Source: Thiodiazotropha sp040507035
Lineage (GTDB): Bacteria; Pseudomonadota; Gammaproteobacteria; Chromatiales; Chromatiaceae
Assembly: GCA_040507035.1 (NCBI GenBank)
Contig: JBEVVR010000021.1
Coordinates: 16,540-80,539, forward strand
DNA length: 64,000 nucleotides
Direction: 5' to 3'
Shown here: one piece after another, positions 34,661-43,918 of the stretch
Position numbering within the stretch: position 1 is the stretch's first letter
How the letters are laid out: the number at the start of each line of letters is the position of its first letter
Position numbers and translations under genes: made by a program
The notes under the pieces: generated by a model
Databases searched by the model: none
Told to the model about the DNA's origin: nothing
Seen by the model: the letters and a program-made list of their open reading frames with translations, nothing else

Positions 34661-35644
34661 GAGTAGCGTCACGGCATAGTTTGCCGCACCCATGAGTGCA
34701 GTTTTGTCATTCAGGATCACCTTTACCGGCATTGCCTCCATGATTTTTCGCATCGGTCCCTTGGCGAGGAAGGCCTGGATAAAGATATCCTCACGAAGCA
34801 TCGGTAAGATCTTGGGCGCGATGCCACCACCCAGGTAAACGCCACCCGTGGCCATGATCTTCAAGGCGTGATTACCCGCTTCCCGGGCATAGAGCCGGGT
34901 AAAGATCTCCAGGGCCTCCCTGCACAAGGGATCGGTCGTCCTTATTGCGGCTTCGGAGATCGCCGGTGCTCTGCCTATTCTCTCCATCTCATCACCGAGC
35001 CAGGGTGGGGTTGGTGTGTTTTGGGCTTGTAGAAGATGGTCATAGATGGCTTCGATACCGGGGCCGGAAACCAGGTCTTCCCAGCTCACCTGTTCATGGC
35101 TTTTCTGCAGCGACTGTAGCAGCTTGATTTCGAGAGGGGTTATCGGGCTGAAATCGCTATGTCCTCCTTCAGAGGGAAAGGGGTGGTGTCTCTCCCCGTC
35201 CCAATAGAGGCCCGCCTCACCAAGACCGGTACCAGCGGCGATGATGGAACGATTACCCACTGGGTTTTCAGCGCCTGGAGCAAGGGTGACAAAATCACTT
35301 TCGTCCAGGGACTCTATACCCCATGCATTTGCCTCCAGGTCGTTGATCAGATAGGTCTGTTTGAAACTGAATTGATCATTTATCTCTGTTGCAGAGACCC
35401 GCCAGGGTAGATTGGTGGCTTCACAGACCTGATCGATGACAGGTCCGGCGATACCGAAGCAGGCAGCTTCGATCTCTGTAGCCCGGTTTTGGGCCATGAA
35501 GCGTTGAAGTACAGCCTCGAATGAAGGGTGGGATTGGCTGGAATAGGTCGTTTGCAGAAGTAGGTCTAGAGTTGACCCGGGCGCTGTCTGATAGAGCGCG
35601 AGTCGTGTGTTTGTACCACCGATATCAGCCGCCAAAATATGCAT
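34649..35644 (-). CDS. glk: Glucokinase
   Basis: A 331-residue ROK-unrelated, Glk-family hexokinase that phosphorylates glucose with ATP. The phosphate-binding ADIGGTNTR is near the N-terminus. Catalytic Asp lies in LINDLEANAWGI, and the C-terminal ATGGVYLGGGIAPKI motif is present. Start ATG 35644 is chosen because GAGG lies seven bases upstream; the earlier ATG at 35656 would place that site inside the coding region. It is convergent with cytochrome c peroxidase, and a MITE-like element lies upstream. Confidence 0.93.
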   Translation of the reverse strand: MHILAADIGGTNTRLALYQTAPGSTLDLLLQTTYSSQSHPSFEAVLQRFMAQNRATEIEAACFGIAGPVIDQVCEATNLPWRVSATEINDQFSFKQTYLINDLEANAWGIESLDESDFVTLAPGAENPVGNRSIIAAGTGLGEAGLYWDGERHHPFPSEGGHSDFSPITPLEIKLLQSLQKSHEQVSWEDLVSGPGIEAIYDHLLQAQNTPTPPWLGDEMERIGRAPAISEAAIRTTDPLCREALEIFTRLYAREAGNHALKIMATGGVYLGGGIAPKILPMLREDIFIQAFLAKGPMRKIMEAMPVKVILNDKTALMGAANYAVTLLRRT

Positions 35645-35767
35645 CCAGTTCCTCATTATTTATTCTTCAAGGCTTAGAGTATCTCCTGGTCTGCTTCAAT
35701 ACCATAGCTATATCGAGATAAATATTTCACTTCGACTGAGACGTTTTGTGATGAATCGGCCATTGTT

Positions 35768-35884
35768 CTAGGGTCTGTTAACACTAATCCAATACGCCCC
35801 GAAGGAAGTGTCCCTGGGGTGCGCCTTGATTGGTGCTGTTTCTGACGCAACAGGGCGCAATGGATTAGTGTTAACAAGCCCTAG
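35768..35884. mobile_element. MITE-like element with 24-bp terminal inverted repeats
   Basis: A 117-bp non-coding element. Left end 35768-35791 begins CTAGGG and includes GTTAACACTAATCCA; right end 35861-35884 is its inverse with two mismatches. The ends can be read as TA-GGG ... CCC-TA, consistent with a TA target duplication as used by IS630/Tc1-type transposases. It lies between divergent glk and the patatin gene. Related ends occur at 60627-60687 and 41223-41240. No transposase is present in the window. Confidence 0.75.
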
Positions 35885-35979
35885 TTAACTTCGTTTAAAC
35901 TGTTACCAGTGGAGACCCGGTTGGACCGGTTGATTTGAGACCGGCGCACCAAGTGACAGTGTTATATGTGGGAATAAGG

Positions 35980-38214
35980 ATGAGACAGACTCAATGCTGC
36001 CTGCTCTTGCAGATGTTGATTCTGCATGCGGTGCTGACGGCGGCTACTGCTTCCGATGACATGGTCGCTGATATGCCGCTAGTGAGGGAACGGCCGAAAA
36101 TTGGTCTTGTGCTTAGTGGTGGAGGAGCGCGAGGCGCTGCCCACGTGGGTGTTCTCAAGCTGCTCGAAGAGCTGCGTATACCGATAGACTACATAGCGGG
36201 TACCAGTATGGGCGCCATCGTCGGCGGTCTCTACGCTTCGGGCATGTCCGCCGAGGCATTGGAAGCGGTTATTGGTGAAGCAGACTGGGAGAGATTGCTC
36301 AGCGATCGCCCCCCACGCGGTCAGCGATCGTTTCGCCGTAAGAGCGACGACGTAGGTTTTCTGGTCGACTTTGATCTGGGTGTCGATGAGTCGGGACTGC
36401 TCATTCCTGGAGGCCTCGTTCAAGGTCAAAATCTAGAGATCGAGTTGAAGCGCCGGACACTTCCGGTAATCACTGTGGATGACTTCGACAAGCTCCCCAT
36501 CCCGTTTCGTGCCATCGCCACGGATATCGTCAGCGGTAAGGAGATAGTGCTTGATAGCGGTGACCTTGCAACGGCAATGCGCGCCAGCATGTCGGCGCCA
36601 GGTATCTTCAAGCCGGTTCGAATCGAGGATCGACTGTTGGTGGATGGCGGCATAGTCAACAATGTACCGACAGAAGTGGTTCGTGAAATGGGTGCCGATA
36701 TCCTGATTGTTGTCGATGTGGGTTTCCCGTTGTTGCCTGAGTCACAGCTCAGTTCAGCCCTGGGAATCACTAAACAGATGATGACCATTCTTATCAATGC
36801 GCGGGCGAAGGATCAAATCGCCCAGCTGACACAGGGAGATATCCTCATCTCCCCCGATCTCGGTGAAATGGGATCGGAGGAGTTTCAACGTATGCAGGAG
36901 GCGCAACATTTGGGCAAACTGAAGGCGATGGAGTTCACCGAGACCCTGGCCCGGCTTTCGGTGTCGGAACAATCCTATTTGGCCTACAGAAAAAGTATCG
37001 AGGGAATGCGGCAAGGTCTTCCAAGGGTCGACAATGTGCTTGTTGAAAATGAATCAAGACTCTCCCCCAAGGTTATCGCTGAGCGCTTGACTGAACAAAA
37101 AGGCGACCTGCTCAATGTGGATCAACTGGAGTCCGACATCGCCGATATCTACGGTCTGGATACCTTCGAAACGGTTAGCTATGAGATAACGGAAACAACC
37201 GGGGAAACCACCTTGGCCGTACGCGCCAGGGAAAAGAGTTGGGGGCCTAACTACCTGCGTTTCGGCATCAACCTGGAAGACGACTTCGAAGGTGAGAGCA
37301 ACTACAACTTTGGCGCACGCTTCACGCGCACGGAAATCAATGAAAAAGGCGGTGAGTTTCGCGCCGATTTGCAGATAGGGGAATCACCGCGACTCTTCAT
37401 GGAGCTCTATCAACCCCTCGACTATGCGTCACGTTGGTTCATCAATCCTAAATTCGTCTATCAGAGAGAGAACTCAACCCTGTTCCAGGATGGATTGCGA
37501 ATCGCCCAATTCCTTTCAACCTCAACCACTTTCTCATTCGAGGGAGGTCGTCAGCTGGGTAACTGGGGGGAGATCCGGATTGGTTTGAGTCGCGCACGGG
37601 TTGATGATGCATTGCGGGTGGGTCAGCCCGATTTGCACAGTGGATCGACGGATATTTATGGCCTATCCGCAGGGTTTTCCTATGACACCATCGATAGAGT
37701 GGCGATACCCAGGTCGGGTATGAACCTTTCCCTCGGTTGGTCGAGCATTCGAGAGAACCTGGGTGCGGATATCGCCTTTGAGGTCGCGGGACTGTTTTTT
37801 ATAAAACCCATGACCTGGGGGGATCACACGCTTCTGCACTGGTGGGATTTCGGAGGCACCACAAGAGATGAAACAGCCGGGGTGAAACCACTCTCTCTTG
37901 GTGGCCTCTTTAACTTGTCGGGATATGCCGCGGGTGAGCTATTGGGAAAACACTCCGCGATAGGCCGCCTGCTCTATTATCATCGGCTTGGCACCCAGGC
38001 GATGCCGGTGCTCAGTACTCCGGTCTATCTTGGAGGTTCCATTGAGGTAGGTAACGTATGGCAATCCAGGGATGAGATTTCTGCGGATAATACACTGTTT
38101 GCCGGCAGTGTCTTCTTTGTCTTCGATACCTTGTTGGGCCCCGTGTATCTGGCCTATGCACGGGCGGAAGAGGATCACCAGTCGGCCTATCTGTTTCTTG
38201 GCCAGACATTCTAA
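35980..38214 (+). CDS. Patatin-like phospholipase with outer-membrane barrel (type Vd, PlpD-like)
   Basis: A 744-residue secreted protein. Signal peptide (LLLQMLILHAVLTAATA) is followed by a patatin domain with oxyanion GGGARG near 46, nucleophile GTSMG near 75 and catalytic DGG near 221. A POTRA-like segment (about 355-430) precedes a C-terminal BamA/Omp85-type beta-barrel (430-744) that ends with aromatic FLGQTF. This is the layout of type Vd autotransporters. The catalytic Ser-Asp dyad looks intact. ATG 35980 has AAGG directly upstream; an earlier TTG at 35935 gives an unlikely N-terminus. Confidence 0.92.
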   Translation: MRQTQCCLLLQMLILHAVLTAATASDDMVADMPLVRERPKIGLVLSGGGARGAAHVGVLKLLEELRIPIDYIAGTSMGAIVGGLYASGMSAEALEAVIGEADWERLLSDRPPRGQRSFRRKSDDVGFLVDFDLGVDESGLLIPGGLVQGQNLEIELKRRTLPVITVDDFDKLPIPFRAIATDIVSGKEIVLDSGDLATAMRASMSAPGIFKPVRIEDRLLVDGGIVNNVPTEVVREMGADILIVVDVGFPLLPESQLSSALGITKQMMTILINARAKDQIAQLTQGDILISPDLGEMGSEEFQRMQEAQHLGKLKAMEFTETLARLSVSEQSYLAYRKSIEGMRQGLPRVDNVLVENESRLSPKVIAERLTEQKGDLLNVDQLESDIADIYGLDTFETVSYEITETTGETTLAVRAREKSWGPNYLRFGINLEDDFEGESNYNFGARFTRTEINEKGGEFRADLQIGESPRLFMELYQPLDYASRWFINPKFVYQRENSTLFQDGLRIAQFLSTSTTFSFEGGRQLGNWGEIRIGLSRARVDDALRVGQPDLHSGSTDIYGLSAGFSYDTIDRVAIPRSGMNLSLGWSSIRENLGADIAFEVAGLFFIKPMTWGDHTLLHWWDFGGTTRDETAGVKPLSLGGLFNLSGYAAGELLGKHSAIGRLLYYHRLGTQAMPVLSTPVYLGGSIEVGNVWQSRDEISADNTLFAGSVFFVFDTLLGPVYLAYARAEEDHQSAYLFLGQTF

Positions 38215-38361
38215 TTACTATTTCATTGAATGATGCACTTCCCACTACCTTGTCGGTTGTGGGGATATTCCATGGATAGTGCAGTTTGTTCTCCCTTATC
38301 ATGACTGGTTATCCGCGTATGGGCCTTCCCACTCATAGGCATCAGTAGAGGAGTTGAAACC

Positions 38362-38673
38362 ATGTACATTGTCGCCAATCGTGTCCCGGTCGCCGAAGGT
38401 TATCAGCAGATGTTCGAACAGCGTTTTCGCAACCGTGCGGGCCAAATCGAGAAGCAGCCGGGATTCGTACGCATGCAGGTACTCAAGCCGGACAAGCCCG
38501 GGCTGCCCTATATCGTCCTCACGAGCTGGCAGGACAAGGCCTCCTTCGAGGGCTGGGTGGGCAGCGATGATTTCAAAACTGCCCATGCCAATCCGATGCC
38601 GAAGGAGGCCTTCGACGGTGAGGGTGCCATCGAGATGCACCAGGTGATCATCAGTACTGAGAGTGGGGATTGA
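38362..38673 (+). CDS. Antibiotic biosynthesis monooxygenase (ABM) domain protein
   Basis: A 103-residue ferredoxin-like-fold protein. It begins MYIVANRVPVAEGYQQMFEQ and carries the PGFVRMQVLKP and YIVLTSWQDKASFEGWV segments typical of ABM proteins of the IsdG/HmoB type. Some relatives open the haem ring; here no substrate can be assigned. It precedes uvrD on the same strand. Confidence 0.85.
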   Translation: MYIVANRVPVAEGYQQMFEQRFRNRAGQIEKQPGFVRMQVLKPDKPGLPYIVLTSWQDKASFEGWVGSDDFKTAHANPMPKEAFDGEGAIEMHQVIISTESGD

Positions 38674-38789
38674 ACCCAGGGCTGGCTCACAGGCCGGGCC
38701 GAAGGACCCCCTCGACCCGGCAACCGTGGTCGGGAAAATCGACCAAGCATGGTGGCTTTTCCCGGCCTTGGGTGAGTAAACTATCGATT

Positions 38790-40958
38790 ATGGATGTTTC
38801 GCCCATACTAGACCCACTCAACGATGCGCAACGCGAGGCGGTGACCGCTCCTGTAGGCAGTTTGCTTGTACTGGCGGGTGCCGGCAGCGGTAAGACCCGA
38901 GTGCTGGTGCATCGGATCGCCTGGCTGCTGGCTGCCGAATCCGTATCGCCCTGGTCGATTCTGGCGGTCACCTTCACCAACAAGGCGGCAAGGGAGATGC
39001 GCTATCGCATCGAAAACCTGCTTGGGCAGCCTTTGGGCGGCATGTGGGTCGGCACCTTCCATGGTCTGGCCCATCGCCTGTTGCGGGCACACTGGAAAGA
39101 GGCGGGTCTACCGCAGAGCTTTCAGATCCTCGATTCCGACGACCAGTTTCGTCTCATCAAACGCTTGTTGAAGAACCTCGATCTCGATGAGGCCCGCTGG
39201 CCACCGCGGCAGATTCAATGGTTCATCAATGGGCGCAAGGATGAGGGCCTGCGTGCCGACCATCTGGACGACGGCGGCGATCCCTATCAACAGCAGATGA
39301 TACGTCTCTACCGCGAATATCAGGATACCTGCGATCGCGGGGGACAGGTCGATTTTGCCGAACTGCTGTTGCGCGCCCATGAGCTGTGGCGTGAGCGAGC
39401 GGATATTCTACAGCACTATCAACAGCGCTTTCAGCATATTCTGGTGGATGAGTTTCAGGATACCAATTCGATCCAGTACGCCTGGTTGAGAATGCTGGCG
39501 GGTTCGCGCAACAACCTCTTCGTCGTCGGTGATGACGATCAGTCGATCTACGGCTGGCGGGGTGCCCGGGTGGAGAATATTCAAAGTTTTCAGGCCCACT
39601 ATGAACGCGCCACCCTGGTGCGACTGGAGCAGAACTACCGTTCCACCGGCAATATCCTGAATGCCGCCAACGCCCTGATCAACAACAATCCTTCGCGCCT
39701 TGGCAAACAGCTCTGGACCCAGGACGGCGATGGTGAACCGATAAAGCTCTATGCCGCCTTCAACGAGATCGACGAGGCCCGTTTTGTGGTGGAGAGGATC
39801 CGCCAGTTTATCGATGAGGGCAACAGCCAGTCGGAGGCGGCCATACTCTACCGCACCACCGCCCAGTCCCGTCTCTTTGAGGAGGCGCTGATTCAGGCCG
39901 CCATCCCCTATCGTGTCTATGGAGGACTGCGGTTTTTCGAGCGTGCGGAGATCAAGGATGCCCTGGCCTATCTCAGGCTGCTCAGCAATCAGCAGGATGA
40001 CGGGGCCTTTGAACGCGCGGTGAACATGCCACCCCGGGGCATCGGGCCCAAGACCATGGATGCGGTGCGTGCCCATGCCAGGGATTTCGACTGCCCGCTG
40101 TGGCAGGCGGCTTCAGAGTTACTGCAAGGGGAGGCGATGCCGAAGCGGGCGGCAACCGCGTTGCGGGGTTTTCTCGACTTGATCGACGAGCTTAGGGTGA
40201 ACTGTGCCAATCTATCACTCCCGGAACAGGTCGAGCAGATGCTTGCGGCCAGCGGACTACCCGACCACTTCGGTAAAAGCCGTGACGCTAAGGGGGTCGA
40301 CCGCAAGGAGAACCTGGAGGAGCTGGTCAATGCCACCCGTCAGTTCGGTTATGAGGTGGAGGTGGATGAGGAGAGTGAGATGGATGAACTCTCCGCCTTT
40401 CTCTCCCACGCTGCCCTGGAGGCGGGCGAGGCCCAAGGGGATCCCTCGGAATCCTGTGTTCAGTTGATGACGCTACACTCGGCAAAGGGGCTCGAGTTTC
40501 CCCTGGTATTCCTGGTCGGCATGGAAGAGGGGCTGTTTCCCCACAGCATGTCCGCGGACGACCCGGCCCGTTTGGAGGAGGAGCGACGGCTCTGCTATGT
40601 GGGGGTGACCCGTGCCATGCAGGTGCTCTATCTCTGTCACGCGGAGAGCCGTCGGCTCCATGGCAGCGACAGCTACCCCCTCCCCTCCCGCTTCATCAGG
40701 GAGATGCCGGCAGAATTGATGTCCGAAGTGCGGGCAGGTCCGAGCATGGGCCAACCCCTGTATGGCAGTCCGCCCTACCTTGAGGTTGGAGAGCAGAGCG
40801 GATTCAGTCTGGGACAGCGGGTGCGGCATGCGAAGTTCGGTGAAGGCGTGGTGTTGAACGCCGAGGGACAGGGACGCAGTGCCCGGGTGCAGGTCAATTT
40901 CGAGGAAGCGGGCAGCAAGTGGCTGGTAGTGGCCTATGCTAACCTGATGCCCTGTTGA
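38790..40958 (+). CDS. uvrD: DNA helicase II (UvrD/Rep family)
   Basis: A 722-residue superfamily 1A 3'-5' helicase for nucleotide-excision and mismatch repair. Motifs in order: Walker A GAGSGKT (about 31-37), motif Ia AVTFTNKAAREM, Walker B ILVDEFQDTN, motif III VGDDDQSIYGWRGA, motif IV LEQNYRST, motif V TLHSAKGLEFP and motif VI YVGVTRA. The C-terminal tail ends in the Tudor-like segment GQRVRHAKFGEGVVL. Start 38790 gives the usual length; the upstream in-frame ATG at 38670 overlaps the ABM gene. Confidence 0.95.
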   Translation: MDVSPILDPLNDAQREAVTAPVGSLLVLAGAGSGKTRVLVHRIAWLLAAESVSPWSILAVTFTNKAAREMRYRIENLLGQPLGGMWVGTFHGLAHRLLRAHWKEAGLPQSFQILDSDDQFRLIKRLLKNLDLDEARWPPRQIQWFINGRKDEGLRADHLDDGGDPYQQQMIRLYREYQDTCDRGGQVDFAELLLRAHELWRERADILQHYQQRFQHILVDEFQDTNSIQYAWLRMLAGSRNNLFVVGDDDQSIYGWRGARVENIQSFQAHYERATLVRLEQNYRSTGNILNAANALINNNPSRLGKQLWTQDGDGEPIKLYAAFNEIDEARFVVERIRQFIDEGNSQSEAAILYRTTAQSRLFEEALIQAAIPYRVYGGLRFFERAEIKDALAYLRLLSNQQDDGAFERAVNMPPRGIGPKTMDAVRAHARDFDCPLWQAASELLQGEAMPKRAATALRGFLDLIDELRVNCANLSLPEQVEQMLAASGLPDHFGKSRDAKGVDRKENLEELVNATRQFGYEVEVDEESEMDELSAFLSHAALEAGEAQGDPSESCVQLMTLHSAKGLEFPLVFLVGMEEGLFPHSMSADDPARLEEERRLCYVGVTRAMQVLYLCHAESRRLHGSDSYPLPSRFIREMPAELMSEVRAGPSMGQPLYGSPPYLEVGEQSGFSLGQRVRHAKFGEGVVLNAEGQGRSARVQVNFEEAGSKWLVVAYANLMPC

Positions 40959-41080
40959 ACAAAAATATTGCAGGCTGGTGGGCTGAGCTAGTTATTTTTA
41001 TTAGTAGCTCCCGGGATCGTCGGGACAGGGTTGATTATTTCAGCATCCGTTCTGAAACAACAGAGAATTACCTGACCTTC

Positions 41081-41186
41081 GGCGCCTGGCAGTTGTCTTT
41101 CTCCGACGCCCCGACGGTACATCCCTGCACCGACGGGGCTAACGCGGCATCCATGCCGCTACTGCGAAAGACAACCGCCAGGCGCC
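41081..41186. other. Cruciform-like structured repeat region between uvrD and TRAP gene
   Basis: An outer stem of 21 bases (41081-41101 pairs with 41166-41186, one mismatch; starts GGCGCCTGGC) encloses two inner hairpins: GCCCCGACGGT / ACCGACGGGGC (41108-41139) and GCGGCAT / ATGCCGC (41144-41159). This three-way-junction shape could be a structured RNA, a protein-binding DNA element or a remnant mobile element. No protein coding signal seen. Confidence 0.6.
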
Positions 41187-41222
41187 TATAACCAGAATTG
41201 TAGTTTTTGTACGAAACTTGGG

Positions 41223-41240
41223 CGTGTTAACAGGCCCTAG
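41223..41240. repeat. Solo MITE end
   Basis: CGTGTTAACAGGCCCTAG resembles the right terminal repeat of the element at 35768-35884 (GTGTTAACAAGCCCTAG). I found no matching opposite end nearby, so this may be a decayed copy, perhaps once including the structured region at 41081-41186. Confidence 0.5.
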
Positions 41241-41272
41241 GACCAATAACATCAACGGAACAGGAGAGAGGC

Positions 41273-42358
41273 ATGAAACGTCGTGATTTTATGAAGCATG
41301 CGGGCGGTGGGACTCTGGCTCTGGGCGCCGGTATGGCGGGGCTTAAGGTCGCCGAGGCGAAAGATCAAATCAAGTGGAAGATGGTCACTACCTGGCCGAA
41401 AAACTTTCCTGGTCTGGGTACCGGGGCCAATAAACTGGCCGAGGTGATCAACGAGATGAGTGGCGGTCGCATGCACGTCAAGGTCTATGGTGCGAAAGAG
41501 TTGGTACCGGCCTTTGAGGTGTTTGATGCTGTTTCAAGGGGCACTGCTGAAATCGGACATGGTGCCGCCTACTACTGGAAGGGCAAGAGTGAAACCGCCC
41601 AGTTCTTCTCCACGGTGCCCTTCGGCATGACCGCGCAGGAGATGAATGGTTGGCTCTACTTCGGTGGCGGCCTCGAGCTATGGCAGGAACTCTATAAACC
41701 CTTCGGTCTGATTCCCGCCCCCGGTGGCAATACCGGAATGCAGATGGGTGGTTGGTTCAACAAGGAGATCAACAGCGTCGGCGACCTCAAGGGTTTGAAG
41801 ATGCGGATCCCCGGTCTCGGTGGTGAAGTGCTGAAACGGGCGGGTGGGACGCCGGTCAACCTTCCTGGTGGAGAACTCTTCACCTCGCTGCAGTCGGGGG
41901 CTATCGATGCCACGGAGTGGGTCAATCCCTATAACGATTTGGCCTTTGGCCTGTTCAAGGCGGCCAAGTACTACTACTACCCGGGTTTTCACGAGCCGGG
42001 TACCACCCTCGAGGCGATTATCAACCAAAAGGCTTATGACGCCTTGCCAAAGGATCTGCAGGCGATCGTTATCAATGCCTGTAAGATTGCCAATCAGGAG
42101 ATGTTGGCCGAGTATACGGCACGCAATCCCGCGGCACTGCAGACCTTGGTGGAAAAGCATAAGGTCGATATCCGCGTCTACCCCAATGACGTATTGGAGA
42201 CGCTGCGTAAATACTCCACCGAGGTGGTCGAGGAGTTGGCCGCCAAAGACGCCTTTGCGAAGAAGGTCTACGACTCCTACATGAGCTTCCTCAAGGGCTC
42301 TCGCGAGTGGGGGGCGATCTCCGATTTCGCTTACCTGCAGGCTCGCGACAAGGCATAG
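41273..42358 (+). CDS. TRAP transporter solute-binding protein (DctP family), Tat-exported
   Basis: A 361-residue periplasmic binding protein. The N-terminus MKRRDFMKHAGGG carries a twin-arginine signal ending near AEA. The binding fold follows (IKWKMVTTWPKNFPGLGTGANKLAEVI), with conserved GLKMRIPGLGGEVL and ATEWVNPYNDLAFG. It resembles TakP-type proteins that bind 2-oxo acids or similar carboxylates. DctQ and DctM membrane partners are absent from the window, so its transporter is encoded elsewhere or it is solitary. Confidence 0.9.
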   Translation: MKRRDFMKHAGGGTLALGAGMAGLKVAEAKDQIKWKMVTTWPKNFPGLGTGANKLAEVINEMSGGRMHVKVYGAKELVPAFEVFDAVSRGTAEIGHGAAYYWKGKSETAQFFSTVPFGMTAQEMNGWLYFGGGLELWQELYKPFGLIPAPGGNTGMQMGGWFNKEINSVGDLKGLKMRIPGLGGEVLKRAGGTPVNLPGGELFTSLQSGAIDATEWVNPYNDLAFGLFKAAKYYYYPGFHEPGTTLEAIINQKAYDALPKDLQAIVINACKIANQEMLAEYTARNPAALQTLVEKHKVDIRVYPNDVLETLRKYSTEVVEELAAKDAFAKKVYDSYMSFLKGSREWGAISDFAYLQARDKA

Positions 42359-42387
42359 TGGCAATAACTTTTATCAATTCACACACC

Positions 42388-42433
42388 ACCTCCAGCACGA
42401 CGACACCTATGCAGTGTGTCGTCGGCTGGAGGT
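42388..42433 (+). terminator. Long hairpin after the TRAP binding-protein gene
   Basis: Arms ACCTCCAGC-(A)-CGACGACAC and GTGTCGTCG-GCTGGAGGT give 18 pairs with one bulged A and a nine-base loop. No T-run follows. It lies 30 bases after the stop and 25 bases before hemW, so it likely insulates the two genes. Confidence 0.6.
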
Positions 42434-42457
42434 AGGGCCATGGCGGACGAATAGGTT

Positions 42458-43651
42458 GTGATCTCTAGCCTGCCGGATGCCTCATCAGCAGTAAAAAGCG
42501 GCCTGTTGCAACAACCCCCCCTCTCGCTCTATATCCATATACCCTGGTGCGTACGCAAGTGTCCCTACTGCGACTTCAACTCCCATCCACAAACAACGAT
42601 CCTCGATGAGGTGGCCTATGTGGATGCCCTATTGCAGGACTTGCGCATCGAGCGGGAGTGGGTGACTGAGCGGACGATTGAGTCCATTTTTATCGGTGGC
42701 GGAACGCCTAACCTCTTCTCGGCAGAGAGCATCGGGCGCCTACTCGCCGGCGTCGCTGATTCGATTGCATGCAGCGATGATATTGAGATCACCATGGAGG
42801 CAAATCCTGGAGCCTTGGAGGCGCAACGTCTGTCGGGTTATCGGGGCGCGGGAGTCAATCGACTCTCTCTGGGGGTGCAGAGTCTCAATCCCGACTCGCT
42901 TCAGGCCCTGGGGCGAATCCATGGAAGCGAAGAAGTCATCGATACGGTGGAAAGTGCAAAGGCATCGGGTTTCGAGCGCATCAACCTGGATATGATGTTT
43001 GGACTGTCACAGCAGACTCCGGCTTTGGCAGAGGCGGATCTTGCAGTGGCTATCGATTTGAATCCAGATCACATCTCCTATTATCAACTTACTCTGGAAC
43101 CGAATACCCCTTTCTATCAATCGCCCCCCGAGCTACCGAATGAGGAGAGGCTTTGGCAGATCCAGTTGCAAGGAATGGAGATGTTGCAACAGGCGGGATT
43201 TAATCAGTATGAGATATCTGCATTCGCGCGCGCTGGAGAGCGCTGCAGACACAACCTCAACTATTGGCGTTTCGGTGACTACCTGGGCATAGGTGCCGGC
43301 GCCCATGGCAAGGTAACGACCCGGGATGGTGTGATATGGCGGCGTTGGAAAAAGCGCCATCCGAATGACTATCTCCAGGCGACGAGCGGGGCTTCATCCT
43401 ATCTCCAGGGGGAGCGGCAACTAACGGCGCAGGACCTTCCTATTGAGTTCATGATGAATGCTCTGCGTCTGCGTGCAGGGGTTGAGGTCGAGCTGTATGG
43501 CGCAACCACAGGACAGGGGCTCGACAGGCTACGCGAGCCATTGTCGATAGCGGTTGAAAAGGGACTTCTCTATCCCGTTAACGATCGACTCCAAGCGACA
43601 CCTTTAGGATACAGATTCCTAAATGATCTACTATCCCTATTCCAGGCCTAG
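42458..43651 (+). CDS. hemW: HemW-like radical SAM protein
   Basis: A 397-residue cytoplasmic radical SAM protein. The [4Fe-4S] motif is C31-x3-C35-x2-C38 (CVRKCPYCDF). HemW hallmarks include IFIGGGTPNLFS, the EANPGALE stretch, RLSLGVQSLNPDSLQALGR, and the C-terminal CRHNLNYWRFGDYLGIGAGAHG. Family members bind haem and act as haem chaperones to respiratory enzymes; they lack the extra cysteine of HemN. Start is a GTG at 42458 with AGG close upstream. It is not in an evident operon. Confidence 0.93.
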   Translation: MISSLPDASSAVKSGLLQQPPLSLYIHIPWCVRKCPYCDFNSHPQTTILDEVAYVDALLQDLRIEREWVTERTIESIFIGGGTPNLFSAESIGRLLAGVADSIACSDDIEITMEANPGALEAQRLSGYRGAGVNRLSLGVQSLNPDSLQALGRIHGSEEVIDTVESAKASGFERINLDMMFGLSQQTPALAEADLAVAIDLNPDHISYYQLTLEPNTPFYQSPPELPNEERLWQIQLQGMEMLQQAGFNQYEISAFARAGERCRHNLNYWRFGDYLGIGAGAHGKVTTRDGVIWRRWKKRHPNDYLQATSGASSYLQGERQLTAQDLPIEFMMNALRLRAGVEVELYGATTGQGLDRLREPLSIAVEKGLLYPVNDRLQATPLGYRFLNDLLSLFQA

Positions 43652-43918
43652 TACATTACTTAAATTGCCCTTTACATATTGAGTGTAAGGTATTAATTTA
43701 TAAGTTATCTTATAGGCCGGCTGTGCCTTTGTTCAGGAGTAGTAACAACCCCTCGTCAGATCTGGATGCGCGAGCTGTTAGGCAGGGAGCGAACCGGAAA
43801 CCAGAATCATCGGCTGATCACGATTGTTGAACGGGCCGGGATTGGTGGTTTTTTTAGATTCCAGTCCATATAAAAAATATCTGTGGGGGAATGGCACGCT
43901 TTAGTGCTGATACAAGAG

